DNA of 64,000 nucleotides from Patiria miniata (Eukaryota > Echinodermata > Asteroidea > Valvatida > Asterinidae), in contig NW_024037058.1 of assembly GCF_015706575.1 (NCBI RefSeq), positions 6,263,806 through 6,327,805 of the forward strand, written 5' to 3'. The position numbers and the translations under genes are program-made. Under the pieces are notes generated by a model. The model was not told the DNA's origin. It did no database searches and was given only the letters and a program-made list of their open reading frames with translations. Positions 21,260 to 32,625 of the stretch are shown piece by piece (the stretch's first letter is position 1; every line of letters starts with the position of its first letter).

Positions 21260-22300
21260 AAATGACAGAGCAATATTAAAAAAAAAAGAAACAGTAAGTT
21301 ATTAACAAAGCTGTTGGCAGTGTGTTGAAAGTTTTGTGGAATTGAACTAAATACTCTATTAATTTTGCAGTTGTTTTATTTTGAAATATGGGGTGAAACA
21401 AAGTGGATTTATATTTTCTGCCATTTCATTTTATACTCTAATAGCAGGAGGTCATGGGTTCAAAACCAACCTGAGTAAGCATGTGATTGTTTTTTTCCAG
21501 AGCACTCTCAGATAACACAGTACTTATGAAATATAATATTATTATAAAGAAAAGTTGTGCCAGATAATGTTCTGGTGGAATTCTTGAAATGCTACACATT
21601 GGAAAGGAAATTTATTTGTATTTTTCAGAGATGTCAGAAATCAAGGGAAATTACCCTGGTCAATGCAATGTTTACTTTTGGAGAGAAAAAAAAAATTTAC
21701 AGGAAGAAAAGAAAATGGGAACCAAAATATGCTGAATTACAGTCTATGTTGTAGTGAGTCCATCACAAGTCCATAGTTCTTTTAATAGCAATCTCAATAA
21801 TGTTTGAAAATTCCACAAGTGCAAACTCACTCCAAGATATTAATCATTGATTATATCTCATCAAGTGCTTTTCGTTTGTGTTATTTCTATTCTGCAACCA
21901 TATGCCCTCTTTAAGCTCAGATCAGTTAGTTCTGACCAAGATTCAATGGGTCATAAAAGCCCAAGGCTTCAACTCAACCCTCAATTACAAGCAAGATTAC
22001 AAGCAAGATCACATGTCCTTTTATTAGTAAATCACAAGTCCCTTTACAAGTTCAGTTACAGGTAACAGGAGTTGAACAATAACAAAGGAATGCCAACACA
22101 TTGTAAACACATTGCAATACCACACATGTGTACATGATATGTATGTCTACTTTGAACTTACAATTCATACAATCATGTATCAAGCTATAGCATGGCGTTG
22201 ATGATTTATATTTCTGGCCTGTGAAGGGAGGGAATGCCTGAGTTTGTTTTTCCAAAATATGAAAAAAGCCTGACTTCAGGCTATATCCTGAAAACTTGCA
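21260..22300. other. Intronic/spacer DNA, no gene seen
   Basis: AT-rich. A weak tRNA-like B box (gggttcaaaacc) lies near 21460. Nothing else is supported. Confidence 0.4.
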
Positions 22301-22310
22301 CCACTGCCCT

Positions 22311-22967
22311 GCACCCGATTTCACGAAACGCTGCGACGCGTCGCAACTCGAGTTACGACGTGTAACACTTCGCATCTCGCGATGCGTCGTATCATCCATT
22401 TCACGAAAGTTGCGATGTGTTGAACGCGTCGTAAGTTCCTTGACAACGGCATAAAACACGTCGCAAGTTACGACATGTCTCGTTGTCATCGCAAAATAAG
22501 AAGAGTCCATTTCTTAGCCATTTTCATGCCATAAATATTACAAAAATGACATTATAATACCGAGGAAATATGTGTAAAGTTGTAAATAAAACATTCATTG
22601 AATATTTATGAATTACACTGGAATATTGCAGTTGAAATTTCAAAGTAGCTATATAGTCTACTGAGAGCTTGTTTTCCTTCAAAATTGCATCGCACGATCG
22701 CCATTTTGTTTTACGTTTTAACAAATTTTGAGCGGAGATCCGACGACTCTTTGTTGAATACAAGACAACTATTTACTGTACGCTGACTTAATACATTAAA
22801 CAGTGACCGAGTGGTGCTATAAATACACCTACGACGCGTCGCACTAACGACGTGTTTTGTGAAATGGATCGCAGGACGCGTCGCAGCTGCGATGCATCGT
22901 AAGGATACGACGCATCGCAGCACTGCGATGCTTCATTAGTTATGAAGAGTTTTATGAAATCGGGTGC
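22311..22967. mobile_element. Foldback DNA element with CG-rich palindromic ends
   Basis: The outer ends are inverted copies (GCACCCGATTTCACGAAAC against GTTTTATGAAATCGGGTGC). Inside each end lie many short palindromes built on GCGACGCGTCGCA/CGATGCATCG. A possible 7-bp target duplication (CTGCCCT/TTGCCTT) is imperfect. No transposase; the ORFs through it are by-products of the repeats. High CpG content in an AT-rich setting suggests a relatively young insertion. Not present in the other S1 spacers. Confidence 0.7.
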
Positions 22968-23033
22968 TTGCCTTCTTGAGCAGCCATATACAGATTAAAA
23001 ATAGACTGACACCACATATTGATGTTGTGTTAC

Positions 23034-23118
23034 CTGTTTATCAGTCTGTGATGTGTAGAGGTAGGCGTGGCTTGATCTCTCTAATCTCAGCATTCATCTC
23101 AGCAATGGACCAATCAGC
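23034..23118 (-). pseudogene. BLTP2-like DWS exon, copy 2, frameshifted
   Basis: Same exon as 10468-10548 and 41817-41897 but 85 bp long. A net +4 change in the middle destroys the frame after AlaAspTrpSerIleAlaGluMetAsnAlaGlu. Acceptor GTAG| and donor CAG|GTAACA remain. This copy is the one followed by two more BLTP2-like exons, so it marks the most complete remnant. Confidence 0.7.
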
Positions 23119-23793
23119 CTACGGAAGGCACAAAATATGAATGAATATTTAAATTTAGTGCTGCATCAACTTAATAATTGGGATGCATGTAGCTTATTGA
23201 TAAAAGAGAAAGCATTAAAAATGTGAGTTTTGGACATTTTGTAATGAAGCACTGATGGTGAATCACTGAAAGAAATAATAACTTTAGTTATGATGAATAT
23301 AACTTAGATAAACTATGCAAGCACAGTGCCGTTGAGTGTAATGTAAAACACCAATTGCACACTTGCTAAAATGTGGATAAATATAAAGAAAGTAAACAAA
23401 AAACAACCAACAAAACCAAACTTGATTCCAAAACTATCATTGTCGGTTCATTTCATGTACCTCTTTCTTATTAGTTTACTTTTGTCTATACTACAGACTT
23501 GAGTTTCCTGAATTGACATATCAAAAGATATCTACAACAAATGTCATTTGCCATGAAATTCAGCTTGACACTAGTGGCTCCTTTCTGTTTACTATTCTGA
23601 TAAACCTGTCTGGCAAATTGTTAATATTAACAGCCTATAGACCTTTGGATCCGTTCGATGTAGAAAACAGTCGCATGCTGTGTTTGATTTTACTCGTACA
23701 GCACGTACCAAAGCGCTACATAAGTGGACTCCAGTGACTGCAAATAACTGAACTCAACATCATGTGATATGGTCCATGTTGATACAGAGGGGC

Positions 23794-23894
23794 GTATATA
23801 TACAGTAGATCGCCATCTTTGTTCATTTCTACCATTGCCGTAAGTGACATCAGAATGGGCAGATAGCAATGGCTCATTTCATGTGTACATGAAG
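23794..23894 (+). promoter_or_regulatory. Class B promoter and leader exon of T3
   Basis: TATA-like GTATATATAC (23794-23803), the conserved 'cgccatctttgttcattt' block and a leader ending at ATGAAG|GTAAGA (GT at 23895). The predicted leader intron runs to the acceptor at 26365 (2471 bp). It is longer than in T2 because two DNA elements sit inside it. This is the best TATA box of the three class B copies. Confidence 0.6.
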
Positions 23895-24393
23895 GTAAGA
23901 TTTTTATTTAATAGGTCTACCTGTAAGTCTGTCTGTACATCTGATATCAATCAACAGCATCACATTATCTCATATGAAGAACATGTATGTAATAACTCAG
24001 TATTTGCCAATTACATGTGTATACGTATTTACTGGAAATGCAGGTGGATCCGTCAAACCTGTTAGAATACAGACATGTGGAATACATGAATCTCCTTCTA
24101 TTCACGACAGAAATAAGTGACATGCATTGTTTGTACTTACATGTAGTCTCTTACAAACAAGTGTTGGACCTTTAAGAAGATTTGGCACAGGTATAGCTGA
24201 GTAAATTACAAAAAAATAATAATATAACCAAAAATCAAAACGATGGAAGGCAAGTCTTTCGTTCTAAAGTTAGTGCACTTTTCTTTCAGAAAAGTGGACT
24301 TTTTTGACAAGTCTTCAATTGAAATATTGGCCAGTTAAAGTACTTGAAATATATATTTTTTTTCGGTACAGGCAATATTGGGTTGCAGAAACT

Positions 24394-24834
24394 TTGGCGA
24401 TCATGAAGTGTAGGGCCCCTGTTTTTTTGGGATCAAATTAGATTCAAAAATGTTTTTATAGCTGAAAAATCACATTTACAATCAAAAGCAGACTTTTCTC
24501 AATTCTAATGACACCCGTTTTGCAATTTTGAACAGATTCTTGGGGTAGAAATCTCGGCTTTCCTGTGTGATTCGTGCCTTGCGATTCGGCGCGCCATGCA
24601 TGCTCACGGTACGTTGCGCGGTGATCACCATCTTTAATTTTGGGTTGCGTGTTGTCGCCGCTCTTTCATCATCATTTCACCCCCTAATTTCACTCAAAAA
24701 ATCTAAACCCTGTCCTCTATCCATGACATACCTGTTCATTGAGAATGTCGCCAACTAGTTTGGTAGGTCCAATAATTTTAAAGTGGATTTTGTTCCCTTG
24801 CAGGAACCAGGCCCTACACTTTACAATCGCCGTA
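24394..24834. mobile_element. DNA element with 25-bp inverted ends and 3-bp target site
   Basis: Ends TTGGCGATCATGAAGTGTAG and, inverted, TACGGCGATTGTAAAGTGTAG. Flanked by ACT at 24391-24393 and 24835-24837. The homologous place in the T2 leader intron (gcagactcctgccc, ~12580) is the empty site with a single ACT. Non-coding. A 3-bp target duplication fits Harbinger-like or related superfamilies. Confidence 0.7.
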
Positions 24835-24839
24835 ACTCC

Positions 24840-24965
24840 TGCCCACCTTGACTCAAACCACCCAACTGACCCAGGCAAGCTCAGAGGTGGAGTGATAAGA
24901 CAACTGCACTACTAAACAGGGGGTACTGGGTTCAAGCCCCACCTGAGTAACAGTAAGACTTACCT
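24840..24965 (+). repeat. tRNA-like SINE fragment, second copy
   Basis: Homologue of 12575-12725 in the T3 leader intron, with GTGGAGTGATAAGA and gggttcaagcccc as A- and B-box-like motifs. Predates duplication of the class B leader. Confidence 0.5.
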
Positions 24966-25644
24966 TTCGTATACAAGTGCCCCTTTTACATCAGCATTTA
25001 CCACCCCCCCCCCCCTATTCGTAATTTTTTTAAATTTTTTTTAAAAAATATGTGCCCCTTTTTTTTTAAACCAGTGCCCTTTTTGTTACCAGCGGCCTTT
25101 TACGAGTGCCCTTTTTAAAATTTCACGCAACCATCGGCGATTGTGCCGTCCTGACAATTGCCACATATTATCCATGATCGTCTGGTTTGAACAGTGCCCT
25201 CATAGGAAGATGGTACTAGCCCCTACTCCCAATTTTTAAATTTACCAAGTATTTACAGTGAGTGCTCTTTTCATGAACTTTTTACAACACCGAGTATACA
25301 GTGTTTATTAAAATACGTCAGTGAGGGCAAAACCCAGTATTAGAAAAAAATATTCTTTTTTTTGTGTGAACTGTTTCATTCAGACCTGAAGCCACATCCT
25401 CATAAAGTCAATGAAATGTCATTCTTCGTCAGGTCAACTCACAAACTGTTTATATTAAAAACTGTGGCAAAAGGCATTTTTTGTCAAAGTGGAAAACCTT
25501 TCACTTGTGACCTACTTTTGTTTGACTTGTTATGAATTTTATTATAATTTACCTTAGGCGTAAAAAATGTCCCATAACAGCTGAAACGAATTATTTAATG
25601 TTGCATTTGTCAGGACAAAATATATAGTTATGCTCTTACATTAA

Positions 25645-26140
25645 AGGGAATAAACAACATTTGCAAACATCAAAAAACAAAACTACCAAATTATTATGAA
25701 ATACCTTACTGCACTGCTAGTGAATGACAGTCTAAAGAATCCTGTAAAATCATGGCACGTGCTGACATTTTCAAGAAAAGTGGTATTTTTGTATCAATTT
25801 CCAATGCTGGTCGACTGAACAGCATTGGACAAAACTGACTCTTTTCAAACCCCCAATTTAACAGATTTAGTTTGCAATCAATTACACTCCTATGAATGGG
25901 TACAAGCAAGCTAGACTGGTTCCCTGATCCAATTCCCTGACGTCTATAAATTGCTCCATTTCATCATTTTGGGTCGGGGAACCAGTCTACAAGAACAGGA
26001 TTGTTTTTTTGTGGTTTTTCTAGTATCTACGAACACAAAACTTAAAAAAAGTCAACATAACAATATTTGCTACAAAATACTAACCACCAAATACATCCAT
26101 TTCTGAATATTACAGCAGAAACAAATGTTGTGTATTCCCT
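25645..26140. mobile_element. piggyBac-like MITE, complete copy 1
   Basis: TTAA at 25641-25644 and 26141-26144 directly flank the inverted ends AGGGAATAAACAACATTTGC and its mirror ...TGTTGTGTATTCCCT. 496 bp, no transposase. A TTAA target is the signature of the piggyBac superfamily. Lies in the T3 leader intron and is absent from the T2 and T5 leaders. Confidence 0.75.
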
Positions 26141-26405
26141 TTAACAAGGTAACCATATATTGTACATTTGTTACAACTGATTGCTATTTTCTTTTGAACA
26201 AAACTAAACAACAGCAGTTTTAAAACAAGCATATACCATGTGAATATACCTTCAATTTGTGAATAATGTACTTGACAAAAAGTTTTCAACTTTACATCTG
26301 ACCTATTACAACAATATCATCATTTGAAGTTTGAATACATGTAATTCCAAACCTTTTATTTGCAGGTTAAATGTCCATCCTATCGCACCAAGCCCAACAG
26401 TGAGG

Positions 26406-28418
26406 ATGGCATCTAATGTTACAGTTCAATCAGTGTTGGAAAAGATTAGTGTGGATCATCTGGAATGCTCCATCTGCACCAACCGTTTCAGGCAGCCCAA
26501 ACTGCTGGACTGTTTGCATAGTTTTTGCCTGCAATGCCTCCAAGAGCTCAGACAGAGCCAAGATCCTAGTGGTACAAAGCTGACATGTCCTCTGTGCAGA
26601 CGAGAAACCGTGTTGAAAGGGTCTGGGGTTGCTGATCTTCCTAATAACTTTGCATTCAGTGCCCTGGTGGAGGAAGTTACAATGCAGGAAAAGCTACTGG
26701 AAGGTCAAGGGTCAGAGATCAAATGCCAAGCCTGTGATGAGGAGAATCAGGCAATTTCGAGATGCATGGACTGTGATCATTTCCTCTGTCAAGAATGTCA
26801 AAAGGCACATGGACGTATGACTTTGATGATGAAATCTCACAAAATATGTACACTGGCTCAACTTCAATCAGGAGAGATTGTCTACAAGAGTAAACTAAGA
26901 GAAAAAGTTCCAAAATGTGGCAAGCATCCTGATCAGAATCTCAATGTCTACTGCAACTCATGTGAGCAAGTCATATGCACAACTTGTTCTGTACTTGATC
27001 ATGCAAAACACTCACTCACTGGATTACCTGAGGCAGTAGAGAAATGTAAGAAGAGGGTCACAGAAATGGTCCAAAAAAGTGAGAGAAGAAAAGCAGAATT
27101 GAGCACCACCATCAAGGAGACGTCCAAATCTCGCAAGGAGCTGGACGCCATGTTTGCCAACACTCAAAAAAAAATCTCCAAAAAGGCTCAACAGGAGATT
27201 ACAAAGCTCCAACAGGAGGTTGCAAAGATCCAAAAGGAGATTACAAAGATCCAAAAGGAAGAACAGAAATTGTTGAAAGAGACAGACACAATTTATAAAG
27301 ACAAAACCATAGCTTTTGAAGCTGTTCAAGCAACCAACAGGAAAGAGGTAACACAGACAGAGCACAAGCTGGAGGAGGTCAAACAACTCATGAATCAAGC
27401 AAGTTGCTATGAGATTCTTGAACTCCAACAGAAGCTCTTGCATAACCTCAGTGAATTGACAGGGAAACAGCCACAGCAAGTTCCTGACAAGTTGACCTTC
27501 ATGGACTTTGAAGAAGGTGAGAGGTCACTTGGGAGACTCATTCTGAAAAAAGAAGAGCCAAAGGCTGTAGCAAAGCAATCACCAAGACCTGCACGATCAT
27601 GTGTGAAGGACAAATGGGAACTGAAGACTGAAGTCAAGAGCTTTGATTACGAACGTACATTGATAAAACAAGTTGCAGCACTCTCTAACAAAACAATCCT
27701 TGCACTATCTCAAACACCAGTTATCTTTACATTATTGCAGGGAACGAGTAATACACTATTCACAATTGCAATTCCCAATAGTCATCAGCAACTAATTCCT
27801 ATCCCACAACAGCTACAAATCAATGGCATGAAGTGTATTGCAGCGAGCAAGGATGACAAGCTCCTTGCTCTAGATGGTCGATTAGTCAAGGTCTTCAACA
27901 AGCAACATCAGCTCCTCCATCAGTTCACACCACGTAGAGGGTCAGACAGCCAACCAACATGCCTTGCAGTGGATGACAGCAATCTGATAGCCGTGGGTTA
28001 TGAAGACAAGAAGGAGATATCTCTACACAACCCAGATGGATCCCTCATCAGGAGACTGCCTGCTCCAATGATCGATGATTATCTGACAATGTACAATTAT
28101 CACCTTATCTACACAACACGATTAACAAAAAGGTTGGTATGTGTAGACTACTATGGTGCCAGTGTATTCTCAGTAGACATGACCAGCAGCATACAGGGGA
28201 GTTGGGGCCCTACTGGTGTGTGCTGTGACAGTGATGGCAGCATCTATGTTGCTGTGTATGGATATCCAACAGGTGATATTCTGCATTACAGTCCTGATGG
28301 CAAGTACATTGGATGTGCGATCAAGGACTGCGGTCATCCATGTGGCATGACATTCACATCGGATGGTGATCTGGTAGTGGCTGCAGTAAAGTCTGTACAG
28401 GTCTATTACCGCGTGTGA
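26406..28418 (+). CDS. T3: TRIM-NHL-like E3 ligase
   Basis: 670 aa. RING ligands C21 to C64 complete, B-box 1 complete, B-box 2 (CGKH..C..C..C..C..H..H) complete. One residue is inserted between the boxes (LMMKSHK). The coiled coil carries three EI/VxK(I/L)Q heptad units. The linker keeps one KDKWELKTE module. The propeller ends in YYRV and a TGA stop. Its first segment (after WELKTEVKS) is unlike that of any other copy. Same E3 role inferred as T1. Leader class B, 3' flank D-II, shared with T5, which supports T3 and T5 being positional equivalents in the duplicated block. Confidence 0.93.
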   Translation: MASNVTVQSVLEKISVDHLECSICTNRFRQPKLLDCLHSFCLQCLQELRQSQDPSGTKLTCPLCRRETVLKGSGVADLPNNFAFSALVEEVTMQEKLLEGQGSEIKCQACDEENQAISRCMDCDHFLCQECQKAHGRMTLMMKSHKICTLAQLQSGEIVYKSKLREKVPKCGKHPDQNLNVYCNSCEQVICTTCSVLDHAKHSLTGLPEAVEKCKKRVTEMVQKSERRKAELSTTIKETSKSRKELDAMFANTQKKISKKAQQEITKLQQEVAKIQKEITKIQKEEQKLLKETDTIYKDKTIAFEAVQATNRKEVTQTEHKLEEVKQLMNQASCYEILELQQKLLHNLSELTGKQPQQVPDKLTFMDFEEGERSLGRLILKKEEPKAVAKQSPRPARSCVKDKWELKTEVKSFDYERTLIKQVAALSNKTILALSQTPVIFTLLQGTSNTLFTIAIPNSHQQLIPIPQQLQINGMKCIAASKDDKLLALDGRLVKVFNKQHQLLHQFTPRRGSDSQPTCLAVDDSNLIAVGYEDKKEISLHNPDGSLIRRLPAPMIDDYLTMYNYHLIYTTRLTKRLVCVDYYGASVFSVDMTSSIQGSWGPTGVCCDSDGSIYVAVYGYPTGDILHYSPDGKYIGCAIKDCGHPCGMTFTSDGDLVVAAVKSVQVYYRV

Positions 28419-29978
28419 GGACAGAATAATTACACCAGAGAATATGGAAAAGTAAAGGAAATTAAATAAGCAACACCCGTTCAAACTAAAATTCTCACGG
28501 TATCCGAAATATCCAAAACTTCTTTTCCTAACACAAACAGAACTGAAATTGGGAAATAGGTATTCCCCGCATAATCATTTTCCCCACATAATTTATTTTT
28601 TCAGTTGCTGATAACTGAAGGATTCCATATGCATAATTACTTGGTTACTGCAGACTTTCTTTGCCAACTACATGTAATAGCTGTAATTGTAAGCATAGAC
28701 TTCCATTGTTACATGTAGTTGCCAGTGCCATAAAATTAAAATCAGCACTCATCTTGGAAGTCAGGTAAAATCCCATCATGCAAATGTTAATAATCCCCTT
28801 TAATGGATAACACTTGTAACAAACCATCATCCTTGCCTACCGTTTTTCATACCCTAGTTTTCTAAAATAGAAATGTAATAAAACCGATGATCTTACTCTA
28901 AGGAGTGGGAAATAAGAGATAGAATATTCTCAGTTTTGAGAATCAAAATGTGATAGCCATCTCAAAAATAGAAAGGATGTACATTATGTACAAAGCTTGG
29001 TTGATTTTATTACTGACCTTTTAATTTTAAAAATCACTCAAATTGCAGATCCATTTGAAATAATTTGATGACTGATTATCACTGGTTCATCAATCTTGGA
29101 TAAAGGCTTTGTAAAAAAAAAGTACCAATTCATAGAGTTTTTGTTTACTCTCCCTGTAAAGACAGCCGCAGCTTTCTTTTAGGGAAAGAAAACAGTCAAG
29201 CTACTGTTGATTGGAATGCTGTAAAATTGTGTGGCAATTTATCTGTACATAATCGTCGCCATTTTGACAATGTGACAAATCAATGACGAAACAATTTGAT
29301 TTGTTTTACATTCTAACTGTACATAATTCCAACATTTTTAGACACAAAATTGTTTCATTCATTAATAAGGCTAATAACACAAAGAGGTGAATGTGTGACA
29401 ACTTTCTTTTCATTTTGACGAAATTGAAGAATCCCTATTCGTCACTTAGTCTCATTGATTTTATACGTGGACTATATTTAAATGTATTTAGCCTGTATAA
29501 TTTGCATTTTGATAACGTGAAGAATCTGCATTCTAAATTGTATAACCTTTATACATGCACACAAAACGAATCTGTGTACAAACACAATGCTAGGTACCTG
29601 TGACATTTCCGTAGCACTTCCATTTTGATGAAGTGATGAATATCTTTTATGTTTTCTAATTTTCTAATTAAACAAGCTTTCATAAAAACGGAGATAATTT
29701 TGAGCTATTGAACTAATGGGCTATCGCATCAGTTATATATTTTTCAAGTTTAAAGAGAAATCGTTCAATTTCAAACATTATTTTCTCAAAAGTTGGTTTT
29801 GCAGCTGTGAGCAAAGATTAGAGCCTTTGTCAAAACGATGACAATATAAACAAGGGTTAATGGTAAGAAACAGAAGACATTTTTGTATTAACTTGAAACC
29901 CATTCTGTAAATAAGCATTCACGTAACTTTACATTTCTGAACATGAGAACTTCTTTAGATGCAACAATGTGTTAAAAG

Positions 29979-30330
29979 CAGGGGCGTCAATCACTTCTCA
30001 AAAGTGGGGGGGGGGGACATACCTCGATCAGAAAAAATGGGAGCACGAAACGCGATGCCCTTACAATGCGGGGTTCAGGGCTGCTTAAGGGCCCCCCAAA
30101 AATTGATTCTAGATGCTGAGGCAATTTCTGAACACTTCAACCAATATTTTCTTAGCAAAAGATACATTGTAGTACATTATAGGGCCCTGTAAATAAGACA
30201 CACAAGTTCAAAAATCTGGGGGGGGGGGGCCAACATTTGATATTGTGTCTCCCATCCTTCAAAAGGTGTGTGTAGGGGGAGGACATGTCCCCCTGGTCTC
30301 CCCCCCCCCCCCCAAAGATTGACACCCATG
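29979..30330. mobile_element. hAT-like MITE with perfect 8-bp target duplication
   Basis: GTTAAAAG flanks it exactly at 29971-29978 and 30331-30338. Ends are CAGGGGCGTCAATC and, inverted, CATGGGTGTCAATC. The interior is framed by G runs (30005-30015) and C runs (30301-30313) that are also inverted. No transposase. Not present at the homologous place in the T5 flank. Confidence 0.85.
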
Positions 30331-31565
30331 GTTAAAAGTACATATATATTCAATTTGGGTAAATGATTGTATTCTTAGAGCTAGCTAATGTCATCATCAT
30401 TTTACTCGTTTGTTATTATGTTTCTACCAATAATAATCCAAAATTCTGACTTGGATCTAGACCAAGAAAGTGGTGTGACTGTCTTACTCAGTGAGACCTT
30501 ACATTAATTACCTTACAGTGAGCAATTTCATAAAAAAAAGTGTGCAGCAAAACTTGAACATATCTTTTCTTGTAGTTTAAGAAGAAAAAAACCACCTATT
30601 TTTTGGCAATTCCTGAATTCAAAGAAAATCACTCATTTTCTTAGAATCCTGGTGGTGCATTCTAAATATCAACTTGGATCCAAGGCTAGTTGAATTTGGA
30701 CATTTGGCTCAGCCAATCAAAGGGACCTGACTCAATGTACAGAGAAGCTTAGAATGTTTATAGAAAAAAATGAAAGTAGCCAGAGCATACTGTCTGAGAA
30801 TACTGTCGGAACTATTTTTGTTTTCGTAAAGCGTTTTTCTTCCTCTCCTTTTAAAGTGAAATAAAGCAACTTTCATCATGACTTAGGGGACTTTAGTTAG
30901 GACAAGTCAACCTGGATAATTTGACAACATATGGGTTATCAACCTTCGTAATCCTTTACTTCCTAAAAACCAGAAGAGTTTGCCATTTCATACAGTGTGA
31001 GAGACAATGGTTTTCATAAGAGCATATACCTTGTTGTTTCTTAAGAAATAATAATTTTATCACCATATAAATGTTCATGTATTAGTCATTAATCAGATTT
31101 TCATGATGGGAAACTTTTGTCTCCACATTTTTTTTTTATGATTAGACTGACTGAATCATGTATCCCCTTCATTCCTTGAGCAAACGTTAATAAATTAGAT
31201 ATCCACAAAATTAATGTCTGAAATGTGTACTGCTGGCCTAGTCTATGACATCATTAATGAACGGTTGAATTTGTAGGAACAGGGGTGTAACCATTTGTCA
31301 TGATATGTATTGGACACTTTTATCACAATATGATCACAAGTAGTATAGTGAAACTATAAAAAATACCTAAAATTGGAAATATTTATTCCTATTGAATCTG
31401 ATAGGGTGTACAACAAGTAGCTATTAATCTGCCAAATTGAAAAATTGATTCTGTTTTTAAATCATCCATAATGAACTCATTTTAGATGCCAGAAACATTA
31501 ACAAGGATCATTTGCAGTTTTTTATTTTCTTTGCAAGGTAGACACAAAAATGACAGCGTTGCTGT

Positions 31566-32372
31566 TGAAACCCCTCAGCCTAAGTTTGTCGAAAAGGGAA
31601 AACTGACAATCCGAAATCAAATATCATGTCTAATGGAAATTATCACGCAGAAACCATTAACTCACCACAGTGACCTTGAACTTGACCTTTTGACCCATAA
31701 ACCAATCCCAACTTGCCTGTACCCAAGGGCAACCCCCAACCTAAGTTAGACACCAAAACCTCATTTCCAACTCAAGTTATCATCCAGAAACCATTTACCT
31801 TTAACTCACCACGGTGACCTTGACCTTTCACCTTTTGACCCCAAAACCAATCCCAACTTGCCTATACTTTCAAGGGCAACCCCCTACTAAAGTTAAACAC
31901 CAAAATCTCATTTCTAACTCAATTTATCATCCAGAAAATATTTACATTTAACTCACCATGGTGACCTTGACCTTTGACCTTTTGACCCTAAAACCAATCC
32001 CAACTTGCCTGTACCCAAGGGCAACCCCCTACCTAAGTTAGACACCAAAATCTCATTTCTAACTCAAGTTATCATCCAGAAATCATTTACCTTTAGCTCA
32101 CCACAGTGACCTTGACCTTTGACATTTTGACCCCAAAACCAATCCCAACTTGCTTACTACCAAGGGCAACCCCCGACCAAAGTTAGACACCAAAATCTCA
32201 TTTCTAACTCAAGTTATCATCCGGAAACCATTTACCGATAACTCACCACGGTGACCTTGACCTTTGATCTTTTGACCTCAAAACCAATCCCAACTTGCCT
32301 TCTCCCAAGGGCAACCCCCTACCGAAGTTACAATCCCAAACAACATTTCTAACTCAAGTTATCATCCGGAAA
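31566..32372. repeat. ~145-bp minisatellite, five to six units
   Basis: The landmark accaatcccaacttgc recurs at about 31701, 31846, 31993, 32138 and 32283, a period of 145-147 bp. The first unit is diverged. Each unit has a core of TGACCT-type half sites in tandem (for example TGACCTTGACCTTTGACC near 31961), then a CA/AC-rich part. Related repeats with this core are widespread in marine invertebrates (general knowledge). Found only in the T3-T4 spacer. Confidence 0.9.
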
Positions 32373-32625
32373 CTAAGCTGCCTGGACAGACATACGGCCG
32401 TTCCAGCCAGACGGAATTGTGGGGTGATAGCATTGTGTTCCCATTATCCCTTTTTCTAAAGATTCCCTTCTGGGGTGATGTTTTTCTATTGTGAAAAAAG
32501 TGGGGTGATGTGTCCTGAAAGGAACATCACCCCACAAGGGGGGTATGGTCAGGACGCACTGACAGACAGACGGACGCCGTAGGTGATGACAATACCCCTC
32601 GAGCCTCTCGGCTGAGGGGTAAAAA
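32373..32625. mobile_element. Tail of repeat element with GGGGTGATG inverted pairs and terminal hairpin
   Basis: Follows the minisatellite directly. Holds 'ggggtgatg' three times and the inverse 'catcacccc' once, a 'gacagacagacggacgcc' stretch, and ends with a hairpin CCCCTCGAGCC...GGCTGAGGGG (32596-32620). The layout (internal minisatellite, gacggac tail, terminal hairpin) looks like one composite non-autonomous element together with 31566-32372. Confidence 0.5.

Noticed and set aside
22052..22510. 152-codon minus-strand ORF
   Set aside because: Runs through the foldback element's palindromes; composition reflects the repeat, with no domain features.
31566..32372. Possible CRISPR-like array
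   Set aside because: Units of ~145 bp are contiguous with no unique spacers, in an animal genome; it is a minisatellite.
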